Shown here piece after piece: positions 62,141 to 64,000 of a DNA stretch of 64,000 nt. This DNA is from Acidobacteriota bacterium. GTDB taxonomy: Bacteria; Acidobacteriota; Polarisedimenticolia; J045. Numbering within the stretch: the first letter of the stretch is position 1; the number at the start of each line of letters is the position of its first letter. Location of the stretch: contig JAGOJY010000003.1 in NCBI GenBank assembly GCA_017994815.1, positions 62,001 through 126,000 on the forward strand, in the 5' to 3' direction. Under the pieces are notes generated by a model. That model had not been told where the DNA came from, made no database searches, and worked only from the letters and a program-made list of their open reading frames with translations. The translations under genes and the position numbers were made by a program.

Positions 62141-62716
62141 GTGGCCCACGATCGGCAGGCAGCCTGGGACTTGCTCTGCGAGTGGACGGCTTCGGAGGCG
62201 CTGCGCAAGCACGCCCTGGCCGTCGAGTCCGCGATGCGGGCCCACGCGCGGCGGCTCGGCGCGGACGAGGAGGCGTTTGCCGCGGTGGGACTGCTCCACG
62301 ACTTCGACTACGAGAAGAACCCGACCATCGAGACGCACGTCTGGGTCGGGGCGCGCTTCCTGCGCGAGCAGGGGTGGCCCGAGGAGTGGATCCGCGCGGT
62401 CGAGGGCCACGCGGACTACACCGGCGTCCCGCGCGACAGCGACATGGCCCGCTGCCTGTACGCCAGCGACGAGCTGACCGGTTTCCTCACGGCCTGCGCG
62501 CTGGTGCGACCGGACAAGTCGGTGGCCGGCGTGCCGGTGCCGTCGGTGCTGAAGCGGATGAAGGAGAAGTCGTTCGCGCGCTCGGTCAACCGCGACGACA
62601 TCCGCCGCGGCGCCGAGGAGATCGGCATGCCGCTCGAGGAACACATCGCCTTCGTCCGCGACGCGATGGCCTCGATCGCTGCCCAGCTCGGCCTCCCGCC
62701 GTCCCCCGTCGGGTGA
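62141..62716 (+). CDS. HD-domain hydrolase
   Basis: 191 residues. KHALAVESAMRAHARRLG, AAVGLLHDFDYEKNP (the HD pair) and IETHVWVG show a metal-dependent HD domain. Later residues (ALVRPDKSVAGVPVPSVLKRM) are typical of the HDIG-like phosphohydrolases that follow ABC exporters. The GTG at 62141 has GGGAGGA 4-5 bp upstream; a GTG at 62123 overlapping the permease stop is the alternative. Substrate unknown. Confidence 0.84.
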   Translation: MAHDRQAAWDLLCEWTASEALRKHALAVESAMRAHARRLGADEEAFAAVGLLHDFDYEKNPTIETHVWVGARFLREQGWPEEWIRAVEGHADYTGVPRDSDMARCLYASDELTGFLTACALVRPDKSVAGVPVPSVLKRMKEKSFARSVNRDDIRRGAEEIGMPLEEHIAFVRDAMASIAAQLGLPPSPVG

Positions 62717-62722
62717 CATTCG

Positions 62723-62747
62723 GGCCGGCCACCCGTTCCGGCCGGCC
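62723..62747. terminator. GC hairpin between convergent genes
   Basis: GGCCGGCC, a 9-nt loop and GGCCGGCC form an 8-bp stem between the HD gene and tag. No U-tract. Confidence 0.45.
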
Positions 62748-62752
62748 GCCGA

Positions 62753-63334
62753 TCAGCGGCCGCGGTCGATCTCGGCGTGGCGGAAACAGGTGACGAGGTG
62801 GTCGTTGACCAGCCCGACCGCCTGCATGAACGCGTAACAGATCGTCGAGCCGACGAACTTGAACCCGCGACGCGAAAGGTCGCGGCCAAGCGCGTCCGAT
62901 TCGGCGGTGCGGGCCGGGACCTGGCCCGGCTCGCGCCAGCGGTTGCGCCGCGGCTCGCCGTCGACGAAGCGCCACAGGTAGGCGTCGAAGCTGCCGAACT
63001 CCTGCCGCACGTCGAGGAAGTGCCGCGCGTTGATCACCGCGGCGGCGACCTTCAGCCGGTTGCGCACGATCCCCGGATCGCGCAGCAGCGCGGCCTGTTT
63101 GCGGGCGTCGAACCGCGCGATCTTGTCCGGTTCGAAGCGCGCGAACGCCTTGCGGTAATGTTCGCGCTTCCTGAGGATCGTTTCCCAGCTCAGCCCGGCC
63201 TGCGCTCCCTCGAGAACGAGGAACTCGAACAGCAGGCGGTCGTCGTGGACCGGCACGCCCCACTCGCGATCGTGGTACGGGATCGACCACTCGGTTTTCG
63301 CCCACGGGCAACGGCACACGTCGGGTTCGGCCAT
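62753..63334 (-). CDS. tag: DNA-3-methyladenine glycosylase I
   Basis: 193 residues; removes 3-methyladenine from DNA. Zinc ligands in RCPWAK and HLVTCFRHAE, YHDREWGVPVHDDRLLFEFLVLEGAQAGLSW and GFKFVGSTICYAFMQA are the Tag signatures, with the catalytic Glu in LEGAQAGLS. The ATG at 63332-63334 has TAGAAT 6 bp upstream; mRNA probably leaderless. With the ATL protein this gives two alkylation-damage proteins in the window. Confidence 0.93.
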   Translation of the reverse strand: MAEPDVCRCPWAKTEWSIPYHDREWGVPVHDDRLLFEFLVLEGAQAGLSWETILRKREHYRKAFARFEPDKIARFDARKQAALLRDPGIVRNRLKVAAAVINARHFLDVRQEFGSFDAYLWRFVDGEPRRNRWREPGQVPARTAESDALGRDLSRRGFKFVGSTICYAFMQAVGLVNDHLVTCFRHAEIDRGR

Positions 63335-63340
63335 TTGCCG

Positions 63341-63365
63341 ATTCTACGGCGCCGCACCGTAGAAT
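63341..63365. promoter_or_regulatory. mirrored -10 boxes of tag and tsaD
   Basis: ATTCTACGG (63341-63349) and CCGTAGAAT (63357-63365) are perfect inverted arms, so the two divergent genes share the same box, TAGAAT, at 6 and 7 bp from their start codons. Only one polymerase could occupy the region at a time. Confidence 0.5.
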
Positions 63366-63372
63366 GAACCTC

Positions 63373-64000
63373 GTGCGCGTGTTGGGCCTCGAGAGTTCCT
63401 GCGACGACACCGCCGCCGCCATCCTCGGCGGCGACGGCCGCGTGCAGTCGTCCGTCGTTTCGTCGCAGGTCAGGCTCCACGCGCCCTACGGCGGGGTCGT
63501 TCCCGAGATCGCCGCGCGCCACCACCTCGAGGCGGTCGAGCCGGTGCTGCAGCAGGCGCTGGCCGATGCCGGCACCGCGCTCGAGGAGATCGACGGCATC
63601 GCCGTCACGCGCGGGCCGGGGCTGGTCGGATCGCTCCTGGTGGGCGTGTCGGTCGCGCGCGCGATGGCGCTGCGCCTCGACCTTCCAGTCGTCGGCGTGA
63701 ACCACCTCGAGGGGCACATCGCCTCGGGCTGGCTCGAAGCGCCGGACCTGCCGTACCCGGCGCTCGCGCTGGTCGTCTCCGGCGGGCACACGGCGCTGTG
63801 GCGCGTGCCGGAGCCGCGACACTACGTGCAACTCGCGCGCACGCGCGACGACGCCGCGGGCGAGGCGTTCGACAAGGTGGCCAAGCTCCTCGGACTCGGC
63901 TATCCGGGCGGGCCGATCATCGATCGGCTCGCCGAGAACGGCGACCCGCACTCGGTCGCGTTCGGGGAGGTCCGGATCAAGGGCGAGCCGGCGTTCTCGT
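63373..64000 (+). CDS. tsaD: tRNA threonylcarbamoyladenosine biosynthesis protein, N-terminal part
   Basis: Truncated by the window end after 209 residues. RVLGLESSCDDT, VPEIAARHHLE, GPGLVGSLLVGVSVA, NHLEGHIASG (HxxxH metal ligands) and VVSGGHTALW are the Kae1/TsaD signatures; it makes the t6A modification of ANN-decoding tRNAs with TsaB/E. GTG at 63373-63375, 7 bp after TAGAAT, is chosen over the in-frame ATG at 63364, which lies inside the -10 box. Confidence 0.93.
   Translation, partial: MRVLGLESSCDDTAAAILGGDGRVQSSVVSSQVRLHAPYGGVVPEIAARHHLEAVEPVLQQALADAGTALEEIDGIAVTRGPGLVGSLLVGVSVARAMALRLDLPVVGVNHLEGHIASGWLEAPDLPYPALALVVSGGHTALWRVPEPRHYVQLARTRDDAAGEAFDKVAKLLGLGYPGGPIIDRLAENGDPHSVAFGEVRIKGEPAFS

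Overview
This is a contiguous piece of a very high-GC bacterial chromosome (I estimate about 70% GC or more), densely packed with short operons on both strands. The gene set is that of a Gram-negative, largely aerobic heterotroph: Lnt, an outer-membrane beta-barrel, lipoproteins, sigma-54 activators, a PDZ-containing sensor kinase and an AmpG-like permease. A VWFA-related secreted protein, DUF4097 and DUF3810 proteins, a large M1 peptidase and a large M14 peptidase suggest an Acidobacteriota-like lineage. That assignment is inference; no rRNA or tRNA gene was seen in the window.

Layout. 1-6.5 kb: end of a PfpI/DJ-1 gene, a minus operon (TauE/SafE permease, VWFA protein, spermidine-synthase-like methyltransferase), an SDR and an M1-type peptidase. 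6.46-8.09 kb: accessory island with degenerate type I-E-like CRISPR repeats, an AAA-DUF4143 gene behind an AT-rich promoter, and a REP-like palindrome. 8.1-19.5 kb: Nudix-MBL fusion, DegT aminotransferase, membrane protein, unknown zinc-knuckle protein, degenerate GGDEF-PilZ protein, YkgJ-type protein, amidohydrolase lipoprotein, HAD phosphatase, glutamine synthetase and an MBL hydrolase. 19.6-22 kb: a small gene with a near-consensus sigma-54 promoter divergent from a sigma-54 response regulator, then a lysine-rich histone-H1-like gene with a strong promoter, 5' hairpin and terminator. 22-34.3 kb: acyl-CoA mutase catalytic subunit divergent from a LarA-like nickel-pincer racemase, M14 peptidase, PDZ histidine kinase, DUF2784 protein, NRAMP pseudogene, membrane protein plus lipoprotein pair, CocE/NonD hydrolase and adenosine-specific kinase. 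34.3-46.6 kb: glutamine amidotransferase, DUF4097 solenoid, exported proteins, Atl/MGMT-like protein, membrane and beta-barrel proteins, Lnt, an orphan radical SAM enzyme in lower-GC surroundings, a renalase-like oxidoreductase with RibA, and a baeRF-type protein. 46.6-50.5 kb: a nitrosative-stress-like module (polyferredoxin, cupin, hemerythrin) behind a sigma-54 promoter, divergent from a NorR-like activator. 50.5-64 kb: glycosyltransferase, MtnA with a HAD phosphatase, a large HNH protein with duplicated helical modules, DUF3810 metallopeptidase-like protein, AmpG-like permease, ABC-2 exporter with HD protein, Tag, and the start of TsaD.

Two themes recur. First, at least a dozen start codons sit 6-9 nt after a TAnnnT-like -10 box with no Shine-Dalgarno sequence, the expected signature of leaderless mRNAs; several are divergent pairs with mirrored -10 boxes. 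Second, two sigma-54 activators each lie divergent to a -24/-12 promoter, giving two self-contained regulatory modules. Several convergent gene ends carry perfect GC-rich hairpins without a U-tract.
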